DNA from: Xanthobacteraceae bacterium
Lineage (GTDB): Bacteria > Pseudomonadota > Alphaproteobacteria > Rhizobiales > Xanthobacteraceae
Assembly: GCA_028290465.1 (NCBI GenBank)
Contig: JAQGJU010000033.1
Span: 1 to 64,000, forward strand
Length of the DNA: 64,000 nt
Direction: 5' to 3'
The notes below the pieces were generated by a model. That model did not search any database and was not told the origin of the DNA. It saw only the letters and a list, made by a program, of their open reading frames with translations. Position numbers and translations under genes: made by a program. This document shows, in pieces, positions 47,036 to 56,463 of this stretch (the first letter of the stretch is position 1; each line of letters opens with the position of its first letter).

Positions 47036-47524
47036 TTATTCGGCTGCGGCGTGCGACGGCGACATCTCGTCAGCCGCCGCGAGGATCGCCTTGACGATGT
47101 TATGATAGCCCGTGCACCGGCACAGATTGCCTTCCATCTCTTCGCGCACGATTTCTTCCGTCAGCGCGCCGTCATGGGTTTCGATCAGGTTGACGGCCGC
47201 CATGATCATGCCCGGCGTGCAATAACCGCACTGCAAGCCGTGGTGCAGATGAAACGCCCGCTGCACAGGATGCAGCACGTCGCCGGTCGCGAGGCCTTCA
47301 ATGGTCGTCACCGCGCAGCCTTGCGCCTGCGCGGCCAGCATGGTGCAGGATTTGACCGAACGGCCGTCGACATGCACCACGCAGCAGCCGCACTGCGTCG
47401 TATCGCAGCCGACATGCGTGCCGGTCAGCCCGAGATGGTCCCGCAGAAAAAAGGCCAGAAACGTATTATCGTCGACCTCGCGGGCGACCGCGGAACCATT
47501 GACCGTCATCGATACCAGCGCCAT
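47036..47524 (-). CDS. 2Fe-2S subunit of a molybdenum hydroxylase (CoxS-like)
   Basis: The 162-residue protein has both cluster signatures: CDTTQCGCC followed by the fourth Cys in SCTM, and CGYC with LCRCTGY. It transfers electrons between the Mo and FAD subunits. The gene is in the middle of the L-S-M series on the minus strand, 9 bp after the large-subunit gene. Confidence 0.95.
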   Translation of the reverse strand: MALVSMTVNGSAVAREVDDNTFLAFFLRDHLGLTGTHVGCDTTQCGCCVVHVDGRSVKSCTMLAAQAQGCAVTTIEGLATGDVLHPVQRAFHLHHGLQCGYCTPGMIMAAVNLIETHDGALTEEIVREEMEGNLCRCTGYHNIVKAILAAADEMSPSHAAAE

Positions 47525-47533
47525 CGGTCCCTC

Positions 47534-49903
47534 CTATGCCGTCTTCGAGGCCGCGAGGCGCGCCCGGCCTTGCTGGATGGCCGACCAGATCTTCAAACCC
47601 GTCGCCGGCATCTCGATGTCCATCGGTCCGAACTCGGACAAGGCATCTTCCATCGCGCTCATGATCACGGCCGGGGCCGGCGTGGTGCCGCCTTCGCCGC
47701 CCGCCTTGACGCCGAACGGATTGGTCGGCGACAGCACCTCGACGATCTGGGTCTTGAAGCTCGGCATGTTGTCGAAACGCGGCATGCCGTAATCCATGAA
47801 GGAGCCGTTGGTCGGCTGCCCGGATCCCGGATCGATGTAGCACTGCTCCCACAGCGCCTGGCCGACGCCCTGGGCGATACCGCCATGGGTCTGGCCGTGA
47901 ACGATCAACGGATTGATGCAGCGCCCGACATCGTCGACGGTCGAGTAGCGCGTGATCTCAAGCCCGCCGGTTTCCGGATCGACTTCGATCTCGCAGCAGC
48001 AAGCGCCGTTCGGAAACACCGGCGTATGCATCTCGCTGTCGCAGCGCACCTTCAGGCCGCCGCGCAGCGACTCCGGCAGGCTCTTGTCGTCGGCGCGGCC
48101 GGCCAGATCGAACCATGACAGAGACGTATTGCGATCGGCCACGCGAAACACGCCTTCGTCGAACTGGATGGCGTCGCGTTCGACACCGAGACAATGCGCC
48201 GCGAGCGCGCAGCCCTTCTCGATGATTTCCACACTGGCCAGCGCCAGCACGGTGCTGGCATGGCGCATCGACCGGCCGGAATGGGTGCCGCCGCCGGCGC
48301 TCACCACGTCGGTGTCGCCGAGCGTGATGGTCACGTTATCGAACGGCACGCCGAGCAGATCGGCCGTCACCTGTGCGAAGCTGGTCTCGTGGCCCTGCCC
48401 GGCCGGCTGCGTGCCGATCACGACCTCGACGCCGTCCGGCCGCACGATCACGTCCGCGCGTTCCTTCGGCGTTCCGATCGAGGACTCGACATAATTGGCG
48501 AAGCCGACACCCAGCAGCTTTCCGCGCGCCTTGGCGTCGGCGCGGCGAGCCTCGATGCCCTGCCAGTCGGCCAGCGCCAGCAGCTTGTCCATGTTGGCTT
48601 CATACTCGCCGCTGTCATAGGTCGATCCGACGGCGTTGACGTAGGGCATCTGCTCGGGTCGCACCATATTGCGGCGACGCAGTTCCAGCCGATCAAACCC
48701 CAGTTCGCGGGCCGCCTTGTCGACCAGCCGCTCGATCGCGAATGTCACTTCCGGGCGCCCGGAGCTGCGATAGGCCTGCGTCGGCATCGTGCATGAGTAC
48801 ACCGCGCGGGCGCGCAACGTTGCGACCGGAATGTCGTAAGAGCCCGTGATCAACCCGGCGCCCTTGCTCAGCGGCGACAGCGACGCGCAGCGCGAACCGA
48901 CATTGCTGAGGTTCGACGCGCGCATTGCCAGAAACTTGCCGTCGCGATCGATCGCCAGGGAAACCTCGGTGACGAGATCGCGCCCCTGGTAGTCCGTGAG
49001 GAATGACTCCGAACGCTCGGCGCGGAATTTGACCGGGCGGCCAAGCTTCTTCGACGCCCACAGCACCAGGCCGAACTCGACATAGGCCCGGTTACGCGTG
49101 CCGAAATTTCCGCCGACATCGAAAGATATGACGCGCAAATTTTCCGGCGGCTCGTTGAGCACCTCGGCCATTTCGCGCTTCTGCCGCACGGCTCCGCCGC
49201 TGCCGGCATAGAGCGTATAGCGTCCGGTCTCGGCATCGTAGGAACCAAGCGCGGCGCGCGGCTCCAGCGGCGCGCCGGTGACGCGACCGATATGCGCCGT
49301 CATGGTGACGACATGGGGCGCGCGGGCGAAGGCGGCGTCGGTCGCCACCGCATCGCCGAACGAGCTGTCGACGAGCACGTTATCGGGAAGTTCGTCCCAT
49401 AGGCGGGGCGCGTCGGGCTCGGCCGCCGCCAAGGTATCCGCCACCCAAGGCAATTCCTCATACTCGACGGCGACCGCCTCGGCCGCCGCCTGCGCCTGAT
49501 CGCGGGTGTCCGCCACCACCATGGCGACCGCCTCACCGACGTGCCGCGCCTTGTCGGCCGGCAGCAGCATATGCGAACCGATGAACACCTTGGTGCCGCC
49601 GGGGCCGGTCAGCTTCATGTCGAAATTGGTCGACGGCACCGGATTGTGCGGGATGGGCTGAAGTCCGTCGCGCGCGCAATCCACGCCGGTATAGACGCCG
49701 AGCACGCCCGGCATACCCAAAGCGTCCGCCACGTCGATCGCCACGATCCGGGCATGCGGATACGGCGAGCGGACCATCGAGGCCCACACCTGTCCGGGCA
49801 TGTTGAAATCGTCGGTGAAACGGCCCTTGCCGGTCACCAGACGCAGATCTTCTTTGCGCGGCAACGGCTTACCGACGGCTTTGAAGGCCCGCTCGTTCAG
49901 CAT
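47534..49903 (-). CDS. Molybdenum-binding subunit of an aerobic hydroxylase (CoxL-like, not CODH)
   Basis: The 789-residue xanthine-oxidase-family protein has the cofactor segments VGGNFGTRN and [12 protein letters not shown] and the catalytic Glu in [12 protein letters not shown]. The AYXCSFR loop of true CO dehydrogenase is absent, so this is a different hydroxylase, for example one acting on a furan, pyridine or benzoate-type acid or its CoA ester. There is no Tat leader, unlike the two hydroxylases at 3.8-10.9 kb. An operator-like 13-mer lies 39 bp upstream of the start. Confidence 0.92.
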   Translation of the reverse strand: MLNERAFKAVGKPLPRKEDLRLVTGKGRFTDDFNMPGQVWASMVRSPYPHARIVAIDVADALGMPGVLGVYTGVDCARDGLQPIPHNPVPSTNFDMKLTGPGGTKVFIGSHMLLPADKARHVGEAVAMVVADTRDQAQAAAEAVAVEYEELPWVADTLAAAEPDAPRLWDELPDNVLVDSSFGDAVATDAAFARAPHVVTMTAHIGRVTGAPLEPRAALGSYDAETGRYTLYAGSGGAVRQKREMAEVLNEPPENLRVISFDVGGNFGTRNRAYVEFGLVLWASKKLGRPVKFRAERSESFLTDYQGRDLVTEVSLAIDRDGKFLAMRASNLSNVGSRCASLSPLSKGAGLITGSYDIPVATLRARAVYSCTMPTQAYRSSGRPEVTFAIERLVDKAARELGFDRLELRRRNMVRPEQMPYVNAVGSTYDSGEYEANMDKLLALADWQGIEARRADAKARGKLLGVGFANYVESSIGTPKERADVIVRPDGVEVVIGTQPAGQGHETSFAQVTADLLGVPFDNVTITLGDTDVVSAGGGTHSGRSMRHASTVLALASVEIIEKGCALAAHCLGVERDAIQFDEGVFRVADRNTSLSWFDLAGRADDKSLPESLRGGLKVRCDSEMHTPVFPNGACCCEIEVDPETGGLEITRYSTVDDVGRCINPLIVHGQTHGGIAQGVGQALWEQCYIDPGSGQPTNGSFMDYGMPRFDNMPSFKTQIVEVLSPTNPFGVKAGGEGGTTPAPAVIMSAMEDALSEFGPMDIEMPATGLKIWSAIQQGRARLAASKTA

Positions 49904-49941
49904 GCGACGGTTCCCACAGCGGCGTGATGTCGTACCGTCAT

Positions 49942-49954
49942 ATTGTCATACAAA
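49942..49954 (-). promoter_or_regulatory. Candidate GntR (FCD) operator upstream of the CoxL-type gene
   Basis: On the minus strand this reads TTTGTATGACAAT, containing TTGT-ATG-ACAA, an inverted repeat with a 3-bp spacer as seen in many FCD-GntR sites. It lies 39 bp upstream of the hydroxylase start. The identical 13 bases occur in the opposite orientation at 51875-51887. Confidence 0.55.
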
Positions 49955-49990
49955 GTCGCGCGCAGCAAGTTGTCCAACCGAGCCGCGCCG

Positions 49991-50923
49991 CTAGCCCTTC
50001 GTGGCGGCTTCGTAGAACGACAGATCGAGGTATTTATCAACGTCGGACAGGACCTTGCCGCCACTGCCATACTTCGTGCGCAGATCGAGCACGGTCTTGA
50101 GGCCCTCGCGCAAAATCGCAGCCTTCGGCGTCAGACCGGAGCGCGGCGACAGCAGGCTGGTCATCACGGCGTCGACGACGCCCGGCTTGATTTCCGGCAT
50201 CTTGGCTTGCAGCAGGGCCGCCGCGGCGGCCCGGTTTTCCGGCGCCAGGGTCCAGTCGAGACCTTGCAGATAGCCGCGAATGAACGCTTTTACGCGATCG
50301 GCATTTGCGACCGCCCAGCTTTGGCGCGCGGCCACGATGCCGCCCTGATAGTTCGGAAACACGTCGGTGCTTTTGCGCAACACGCGGAAGCCGGCAGCGA
50401 CCGCCACGCTGGTGAACGGCTCGATGGTAACGGTCCCGGCATGGGCACCGCTCTTGACTGAGGCCCAGCGCTCGGGCGTCGCGCCGACCGCGACGCGCTC
50501 GTAATCCGTCATCGGCAATCCGAGCTTGTCGAGCATCTCGTACAGCACAAAAGCGAAGCCGGTGCCGACCGCATCGAGCGCAAGGCTCTTGCCGCGCAGA
50601 TCAGACGCAGTCTGGATATCCGGCGCCACCACGGCGCTCAACTCGACCTGCGTGGCGCCCATGATGACGCGGAAATCGGCCGCGCCCTCTAACTGCTTGG
50701 CGCCAAGGCCTTCGCGATAGGCGACGATGTTGTCGCACGCGGTAAACGCCAGATCGTATTCGCCGGCAGCGAATTTTTCGATCTGCGACACTGAGCTCGG
50801 CGTCGTCGACAGCGAGACGGCGAGACCTTGGCCCTTAAAATAGCCGTTCTCCAGCGCGGCATAGACCGGCAGGTTGGGTGCACCCGGAAATGCGATGACT
50901 TTGATTTCGGCAAGATCGCTCAT
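49991..50923 (-). CDS. NMT1/SsuA-fold solute-binding-like protein without signal peptide
   Basis: The 310-residue protein has the periplasmic-binding-protein-II pattern of SsuA/NMT1 proteins (KVIAFPGAPNLPVYAALENGYFKGQGL, then GEYDLAFTACDN). The first beta-strand begins at residue 7 and no hydrophobic leader precedes it. I see none in the upstream frame either, which is Arg/Gly-rich shadow sequence. It may be cytoplasmic, for instance a sensor, chaperone or enzyme rather than a transporter component. It is a paralogue of the gene at 54398-55312. It follows a lactonase-like hydrolase gene by 11 bp. Confidence 0.85.
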   Translation of the reverse strand: MSDLAEIKVIAFPGAPNLPVYAALENGYFKGQGLAVSLSTTPSSVSQIEKFAAGEYDLAFTACDNIVAYREGLGAKQLEGAADFRVIMGATQVELSAVVAPDIQTASDLRGKSLALDAVGTGFAFVLYEMLDKLGLPMTDYERVAVGATPERWASVKSGAHAGTVTIEPFTSVAVAAGFRVLRKSTDVFPNYQGGIVAARQSWAVANADRVKAFIRGYLQGLDWTLAPENRAAAAALLQAKMPEIKPGVVDAVMTSLLSPRSGLTPKAAILREGLKTVLDLRTKYGSGGKVLSDVDKYLDLSFYEAATKG

Positions 50924-50934
50924 TGACCGTTCCT

Positions 50935-51759
50935 TTAATGACGGGCCGAAAGAAGGGCATTCAATTGCGCAGCCACCAGATCCGGCGCCTCCAGCGGAGT
51001 CAGATGCCGCACCTTGTCCAGCACGGTCAGCGTCGCGCCCGGGATCAGGTCGCGCGTGGCCTCTGCCATCGCGACCGGCGTCGCATAATCTTCCGCGCCG
51101 ACCACGATGCGGGTCGGAAAGGCAAAAGGCGGCAGCACCCGAAGATCGGCGGCGCCGAGCATGCGGCAGGTCTCGAGATAGGCTTCCGGATCGCTGGCCA
51201 GGAATACCGCGACCGCATGTTCGACGACGTCCGGATGCTGTTTGCGGAAGGCCTCGCTGACCCAGCGGTCGAGTTGAAACGGTACCAGGGCCGCCATGCC
51301 CTCGCGCGCACCCTTTTGCCCGCGTTCTTCCCATTGCTGCGGCGCATTCGGCCCATACCAAGCGGTGGTATCGATCAGGCCGAGGCCCGAAACCCGATCG
51401 GGATATCGCGCGGCGAACGCCAGCGATATGCAGCCGCCCATGGATGCGCCGGCGACGACAGCCTGCTGCCAGCCGATCGTATCGAGAAGATCCGCCAGAT
51501 CGTCGGCATGCCGCTCAATCGGCTGGGATCCCTTCGGCTTACCGGAACGGCCGTGACCGCGGCAATCGTAAACCAGAACGTCGCCCGCCTCTTTTAGATA
51601 CGGAACAACGCGATCCCAGAAACTGCCGTCCATCGCCAGCGAGTGCACGAGCGCGCAACGCCCCTGGCCGGTGCCTTTGACCACGCGATAGACGATCTTC
51701 GTGCCGTCGCGCGCGGTCGCGACGTTGCTATCGTCCGTCGTGGCTCCTGATGCTTGCAT
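50935..51759 (-). CDS. Alpha/beta hydrolase, 3-oxoadipate enol-lactonase-like
   Basis: The 274-residue hydrolase has HSLAMDGSFWDRVVP (oxyanion region), YDCRGHGRSGKP, nucleophile elbow GASMGGC, the acid in VVGAEDYATP, and KVRHLTPLEAP with the catalytic His. This matches the PcaD/enol-lactonase branch. I chose the ATG at 51759; the frame is open to 51894 without family similarity. It is first in the minus-strand series that leads to the leaderless binding-protein fold. Confidence 0.87.
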   Translation of the reverse strand: MQASGATTDDSNVATARDGTKIVYRVVKGTGQGRCALVHSLAMDGSFWDRVVPYLKEAGDVLVYDCRGHGRSGKPKGSQPIERHADDLADLLDTIGWQQAVVAGASMGGCISLAFAARYPDRVSGLGLIDTTAWYGPNAPQQWEERGQKGAREGMAALVPFQLDRWVSEAFRKQHPDVVEHAVAVFLASDPEAYLETCRMLGAADLRVLPPFAFPTRIVVGAEDYATPVAMAEATRDLIPGATLTVLDKVRHLTPLEAPDLVAAQLNALLSARH

Positions 51760-52122
51760 CGTGCGGAATCCTGAATTTCTGGTTGGCCGGAGGCAATCGC
51801 CAAACGAACCGCTGCCTGGACCGCCCACCCGACCTACTTCCTCGACACCTGGAAGGGTGGTAGACGGAGCGCAGTTTGTATGACAATCATACATAATACG
51901 GACGGACCATCGGATAAAGCCGACGACCGATCAAGCGAAATTTGATGTTGGCCAATCGTGTTCCGAAATCGGCGCCCGCTTGGCCAACCCGGTATCCGGA
52001 TCTAGAACAACAACGAGGAAACGAGGCGCGCCACGAGCCTTAACCACGGGAGCCCGCAAATGGGCCCGATTAAGGTCTGCCGCAGACCGCGGCTTGTGAT
52101 GCGAGCGCCCACGGAGATCAAG
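51760..52122. other. Divergent intergenic region of the second catabolic block
   Basis: These 363 bp separate the minus-strand and plus-strand arms of the UbiD/UbiX cluster. I see no gene. The notable features are the operator-like palindrome at 51875-51893, followed by an AT-rich stretch (ATACATAATACGG) that could contain a promoter, and a ribosome binding site ACGGAG before the gene at 52123. Confidence 0.5.
51875..51893 (+). promoter_or_regulatory. Candidate GntR operator in the divergent region
   Basis: TTTGTATGACAAT (51875-51887) is identical to the site at 49942-49954, in the other orientation. Here it extends into a larger inverted repeat, TGTATG-ACAAT-CATACA (51877-51893). It lies between divergent genes, 116 bp before the hydrolase start and 229 bp before the Bug gene start, so it could serve both. 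Confidence 0.55.
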
Positions 52123-53091
52123 ATGAAGCCGTTTAAGAAAGTAGCCCTGCTCGCGCTCGCATTGTTGAGCTTCAGCTCCATTCAACTTCAGGCGCAGACC
52201 AGCTATCCGACGCGCCCCATTCGCATGCTGGTCGGCTTCGCGGCAGGCTCCAGCGGCGACGTCGCCGGACGGATCGTCGCCAACAAACTCAGCGAGTTGC
52301 TGGGCCAGGTGGTGGTTGTGGAAAACCGCGCGGGTGCCAGCAGCCTGATCGCGACCGAGGTCGTCGCGCGCGCGCCCAAGGACGGCTACACGCTGCTGTT
52401 CGCGACGGTCGCGGCGACGATCAATACGACACTAATGGCCGGCAAAGGCGCTAATTTCGAGAAGGATCTCGAACCGATCACCCTGGTCGGCTCTATCCCC
52501 AACATCCTCGTCGTTCACCCCAAGCTCGGCGTCAACAACGTCAAGGAATTGATCGCCATGGCGAAGGCCAAGCCCGGCGAACTGCTCTATGGCGCCTCCG
52601 GTATCGGCAGTGGCCCCCAGATGACCGCAGAACTCTTCAAGCAAATGGCCGGCGTCGAAATGACCGCCGTGCTGTATCCGGGCAGCGCCCAGACGGTGAC
52701 CGACCTGGTGGCCGGGCGCATCAATCTGATGTTCTCCCCGGCCTCGAGCGTGCTGGGGCTGATGCAGGAAGGCAGCGTCAAGGCGCTGGCCTCCACGGAA
52801 GCCAAGCGTGCCAGCGTTGCGCCCGACCTGCCGACAATTTCGGAGTCCGCGCTTCCGGGCTTCGACACCGGCGTCTGGTTCGGCATTCTGGCGCCGACCG
52901 GCACCCCGGCACCGATCATCGAGCAGTTGTCGAAGGCGACGAACGACGCGGTGAAAGACCCCAAAGTGATCCACCAGCTTCAGGTGCAGGGCTTGGATGC
53001 CATCGGTGGCACGCCCGAGGAGTTCCGGAAATTCATCCGCAGCGAAACCGAGCGCTGGGCCAAAGTCATCGAGGTCATGCCGAAAAAATAA
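52123..53091 (+). CDS. Bug-family tripartite tricarboxylate transporter binding protein
   Basis: The 322-residue protein has a signal peptide ending IQLQA (about residue 24). The Bug motifs are IRMLVGFAAGSSGDVAGRIV, VVVENRAGASSLIA and APKDGYTLLFA. ACGGAG lies eight bases before the ATG at 52123. It is first in the plus-strand arm of the UbiX cluster, so its ligand may be the substrate of that pathway. Confidence 0.92.
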   Translation: MKPFKKVALLALALLSFSSIQLQAQTSYPTRPIRMLVGFAAGSSGDVAGRIVANKLSELLGQVVVVENRAGASSLIATEVVARAPKDGYTLLFATVAATINTTLMAGKGANFEKDLEPITLVGSIPNILVVHPKLGVNNVKELIAMAKAKPGELLYGASGIGSGPQMTAELFKQMAGVEMTAVLYPGSAQTVTDLVAGRINLMFSPASSVLGLMQEGSVKALASTEAKRASVAPDLPTISESALPGFDTGVWFGILAPTGTPAPIIEQLSKATNDAVKDPKVIHQLQVQGLDAIGGTPEEFRKFIRSETERWAKVIEVMPKK

Positions 53092-53197
53092 CCACGGCCG
53101 GCCTCGTAACTTCCGCTGACGGGATTTTAGTGCCAAATTCGCGCCGCGCTACGGCCGGACCTTCCCGACCGGGTGGTTAAGGGTGGTCAAGAGCATT

Positions 53198-53827
53198 ATG
53201 AGCGTGAAACCGGGCAGTCAGCAGCCGAAGCGTTTGATCGTCGGCATCAGCGGCGCGTCGGGTGCTGTGTATGGCATCCGGCTACTCGAACTGCTGAAGG
53301 ATACCGACATCGAGACCCACCTGATCATGTCACGGTCAGCCCAGGTCACGCTGGCGTTCGAGACCGACTTCAAGGTCGCCGACGTCGAAGCGCTCGCGGA
53401 TGTCGTGCATTCCAATCAGGACATCGGCGCCGCCTGTTCCAGTGGTTCGTTCAAGACCATGGGCATGGTGATCGCGCCCTGCTCGATCAAGACCATGTCG
53501 GAGATCGCCACCGGCACCACGGCCAATCTGCTGTCCCGCGCCGCCGACGTGGCGCTGAAGGAACGCCGCCGGGTGGTGCTGATGCTGCGCGAGACGCCGC
53601 TGCATATCGGCCATATCCGCACCATGGCGTCGGTGACCGAGGCCGGCGCCATCGTCTACCCGCCGGTGCCGGCATTCTATTCGCGGCCGGCTTCGCTCGC
53701 CGAAATGGTCGACCACACGCTCGGCCGGGTGCTCGACCTGTTCGACATCGATCTCGGCGTGGTGCGGCGCTGGACCGGCGAAAAAGGCCGCCCGAAATCC
53801 GCGAAAGCAAAAAAGCCGCGGGATTGA
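53198..53827 (+). CDS. ubiX: Flavin prenyltransferase UbiX
   Basis: The 209-residue protein matches UbiX/Pad1: LIVGISGASGAVYGIRLLELL, MVIAPCSIKTMSEIATGTTANLLSRAADV and VVLMLRETPLHIGHIRTM. It prenylates FMN with dimethylallyl phosphate to make the cofactor of UbiD enzymes. The UbiD-type gene at 44513 is the obvious client. I chose the ATG at 53198; a GTG at 53183 would add five residues. Its stop overlaps the next start (TTGA). Confidence 0.95.
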   Translation: MSVKPGSQQPKRLIVGISGASGAVYGIRLLELLKDTDIETHLIMSRSAQVTLAFETDFKVADVEALADVVHSNQDIGAACSSGSFKTMGMVIAPCSIKTMSEIATGTTANLLSRAADVALKERRRVVLMLRETPLHIGHIRTMASVTEAGAIVYPPVPAFYSRPASLAEMVDHTLGRVLDLFDIDLGVVRRWTGEKGRPKSAKAKKPRD

Positions 53828-54390
53828 ACCACGCCGGCACGGACACACAGGAGCGCGTCCTGCTTCAGCTCGACAACCCGTTCTGGCAATTCTCGTTGAA
53901 GGTCTATGCCGCGCCGGGCGTCGCAGCCGAATGTCTGGCGCTGCAGCGCGCGCTGTCGATCGACGTCAATGTGCTGCTGTTGTGCGCGTGGCTCGGCGCC
54001 GCGCGTCAAGTCTCGCTGGACACGGCCAACATCGCCTCGATTCAAGACACCATTGGCTCGTGGCACGATACCGCGGTGCGGCCATTGCGGGCGGTCCGGG
54101 AAAACATCAAGACTTTGCCCGAAATGGCGCATGACGATGTGCAGGCGCTGCGCAAACAGGTCGCCGCCTCCGAACTGCGCGCCGAGCAGATCGAGCAGGC
54201 CCTGCTGTTTGATTGGGCTCAGGCCCTACCGGTGCGGGAAAGCGATGGCCCGCCACACGATCTCGTGCGTAGCAATGTCGAAGCGTTTCTGAAACGACAT
54301 CGTGGAGACCAGCGGCCTGCCGGCGACCTGTCGTGCGCAGGATTGACCGATGCGGCGCTACGGGTCGCCGGACAGCCCGAAAACCATTGA
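53824..54390 (+). CDS. TIGR02444 family protein
   Basis: The 188-residue protein begins DNPFWQFSLKVYAAPGVAAECLALQ and continues IDVNVLLLCAWLGA, the signature of TIGR02444 (DUF2390). I chose the TTG at 53824, which overlaps the ubiX stop as TTGA and is the only start near the conserved region. The same frame runs upstream through ubiX as a shadow. Function unknown. Translational coupling to ubiX suggests co-expression. Confidence 0.8.
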   Translation: MNHAGTDTQERVLLQLDNPFWQFSLKVYAAPGVAAECLALQRALSIDVNVLLLCAWLGAARQVSLDTANIASIQDTIGSWHDTAVRPLRAVRENIKTLPEMAHDDVQALRKQVAASELRAEQIEQALLFDWAQALPVRESDGPPHDLVRSNVEAFLKRHRGDQRPAGDLSCAGLTDAALRVAGQPENH

Positions 54391-54397
54391 GGTCGTA

Positions 54398-55312
54398 ATG
54401 AGTGACGCTTTGACACCGCTGCGTATTATCGTATTTCGCGGCGTGCAAAATCTGCCGAGTTTCGCGGCTGAGGCCAACGGTTTCTATAAGAAGCGCGGCA
54501 TTGTCGTGGAGACCGTATTTACCGGGAACTCAGAGCAGCAGCGGGGCGGTCTGGCGAGCGGCGAGTATGATCTCGCGCATGGGGCCGTCGACAACGCCGT
54601 CGCCATGGTCGACGTCGCCAAGGAAGACATCGCGATCTTCATGGGACTCGATCAAGGGTTCAACATGTTGGTCGTACAGCCGGAGATCAAGTCTTACGAG
54701 GATTTGCGCGGCAAGACGATCGGGGTCGATGCGCCCGACACCGCATTCGCGCTGGTGGCCTATGAAATGTTGAGGCTCAAGGGCCTCAATGCCGGCGACT
54801 ACAAGATTCTGCCGGTTGGCGCGACGCAGTCGCGACTCGATGCGATGAGAGACGGCAAGATCGACTTTGCCATGCTCAACCTGCCGTTTAATATTTTCGC
54901 GCAACGCGCCGGGCTGACGGTCTTGGCTGATCCCAAACAGGCCATCACGGCTTATCAGTCGACCGGCGGCTTCGTGCTGCGCGGATGGGCGAAGAAGAAC
55001 CACGACGTGTTCGTCCGCTACATCGCGGCCTATATCGAAGGCCTGCGCTGGGCTCTCGATCCGGCCAACCGCGCCGCGGCGATTCAGATTCTGATCGATC
55101 GCATGAACCTTCCCCACGACATTGTCGAGGAAAGCGTCAAGCAGATCCTGGATCCGAAGACCGGCTTCACCAAGGATGCCAAGCTCACGCTCGACGGCAT
55201 GACCATGCTGCTGAAAATGCGCGCCAACTTTACCGGCGAAACCGGCCGCGATATTTCGCCGGACCGCTACGTCGACGAAAGCTACTATCGCGAGGCGCTC
55301 GCTACTCTCTAA
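54398..55312 (+). CDS. NMT1/SsuA-fold solute-binding-like protein without signal peptide
   Basis: The 304-residue protein is related to the gene at 49991-50923 (LRIIVFRGVQNLPSFAAEANGFYKKRGI, GEYDLAHGAVDNAVAM). Again the first strand starts within ten residues of the Met and there is no leader. It lies between the TIGR02444 and tautomerase genes (7 bp and 15 bp gaps) with no permease or ATPase next to it. A cytoplasmic sensor or enzyme role is as likely as transport. Confidence 0.85.
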   Translation: MSDALTPLRIIVFRGVQNLPSFAAEANGFYKKRGIVVETVFTGNSEQQRGGLASGEYDLAHGAVDNAVAMVDVAKEDIAIFMGLDQGFNMLVVQPEIKSYEDLRGKTIGVDAPDTAFALVAYEMLRLKGLNAGDYKILPVGATQSRLDAMRDGKIDFAMLNLPFNIFAQRAGLTVLADPKQAITAYQSTGGFVLRGWAKKNHDVFVRYIAAYIEGLRWALDPANRAAAIQILIDRMNLPHDIVEESVKQILDPKTGFTKDAKLTLDGMTMLLKMRANFTGETGRDISPDRYVDESYYREALATL

Positions 55313-55327
55313 TCCGCAGGACACACC

Positions 55328-56419
55328 ATGTCTGATTTTATCTCTATCCCGTGCCTGCTGATGCGCGGCGGCACCTCCAAGGGTCCGTACTTCAAGATCG
55401 ATGACCTGCCGTCTGACCGTGCCGAGCGCGACCGCGTGCTGCTGGCCGTGATGGGATCGCCGGATATCCGTCAGATCGATGGTCTCGGCGGTGCCGATAC
55501 GCTCACCAGCAAGGTCGCGGTCGTTGGCAAATCGAGCCGTCCCGGCGTCGACCTCGATTATTATTTTTGTCAGGTCGATATTACGAAGGCGATCGTCGAC
55601 ACCTCGCCGCCCTGTGGCAACATGCTGTCGGGCGTTGCGCCGTTCGCCATCGAGACTGGCATGATCGAGGCCAAGGACGGCACCACCACGGCCATCATCT
55701 ACGATGTCAACATCTCAACCAAAATCGAAGCCATCGTGCAGACGCCCGGCCGCAAGGTTACTTACGTCGGTGATGCGGCGATCGATGGCGTGCCCGGCAC
55801 AGCCGCGCCCATCTATCTCAACTTCATGGATGTCGTCGGCTCCAGCACCGGAAAGCTGCTGCCTACCGGCCAGGTGATCGACGTGATCGACGGCATCGAG
55901 GTGACGTGCCTCGATGTCGCGATGCCGATGATGCACCTCCGCGCGAAGGATATCGGCCTCACCGGTTACGAGAACCGCGCCGAGATCGAAAAGCACCCGG
56001 ACATTCTGGCTCGTATCGAACACATCCGCCTGGAGGCCGGTCGGCGCATGGGTTTCGGCGACGTGACCGACAAGGTGATCCCGAAGGTCGGCATTCTGTC
56101 ATCGCCGCGCAATGGCGGCACTGTCACGTCACGTTATCTCACGCCGCATAAGCTGCACGCCGCGCACGCGGTGACCGGCGGCATCAGCGTCGCGTCAAGC
56201 TGTGTTCTGGAAGGCTCCGTCGCCTACAGTCTGGCGGTGCGAGAATCCGGCAGCCCGATTTCGGTGCGCATCGAACATCCGTCGGGCCATGTCGATCTGC
56301 GCCTGGAGTATTCAGGCAATGGCGAAAGCCTGACGGTCGAGCGCGCCGGCACGGTACGCACCGCCCGCCTCATCATGCGCGGTGAAGTGTACGTGCCGTC
56401 GCAGCACGACGCCGCCTGA
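55328..56419 (+). CDS. PrpF-family isomerase, 4-oxalomesaconate tautomerase (GalD)-like
   Basis: The 363-residue protein has the PrpF/GalD pattern IPCLLMRGGTSKGPYF, MGSPDIRQIDGLGGADTLTSKVAVV, SPPCGNMLSGVAPFAIE with an active-site Cys, and SSPRNGGTVTSRY. GalD isomerises 4-oxalomesaconate in gallate and protocatechuate 4,5-cleavage. Related proteins isomerise aconitate-type acids. Its place beside UbiX, Mo hydroxylase and lactonase genes suggests a step late in an aromatic acid route. AGGA precedes the ATG. Confidence 0.87.
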   Translation: MSDFISIPCLLMRGGTSKGPYFKIDDLPSDRAERDRVLLAVMGSPDIRQIDGLGGADTLTSKVAVVGKSSRPGVDLDYYFCQVDITKAIVDTSPPCGNMLSGVAPFAIETGMIEAKDGTTTAIIYDVNISTKIEAIVQTPGRKVTYVGDAAIDGVPGTAAPIYLNFMDVVGSSTGKLLPTGQVIDVIDGIEVTCLDVAMPMMHLRAKDIGLTGYENRAEIEKHPDILARIEHIRLEAGRRMGFGDVTDKVIPKVGILSSPRNGGTVTSRYLTPHKLHAAHAVTGGISVASSCVLEGSVAYSLAVRESGSPISVRIEHPSGHVDLRLEYSGNGESLTVERAGTVRTARLIMRGEVYVPSQHDAA

Positions 56420-56463
56420 TAGTATCGCAGCGTCGAGATGTTTTAAATTCGGAGATTCGTTGA

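Noticed and set aside
47534-49903. Carbon monoxide dehydrogenase large subunit
   Set aside because: The AYXCSFR active-site loop is missing; the sequence reads AYRSSGRPE, as in other Mo hydroxylases.
53173-53823. N-terminal extension of the TIGR02444 protein across ubiX
   Set aside because: It overlaps ubiX in another frame; family similarity starts only after 53824.
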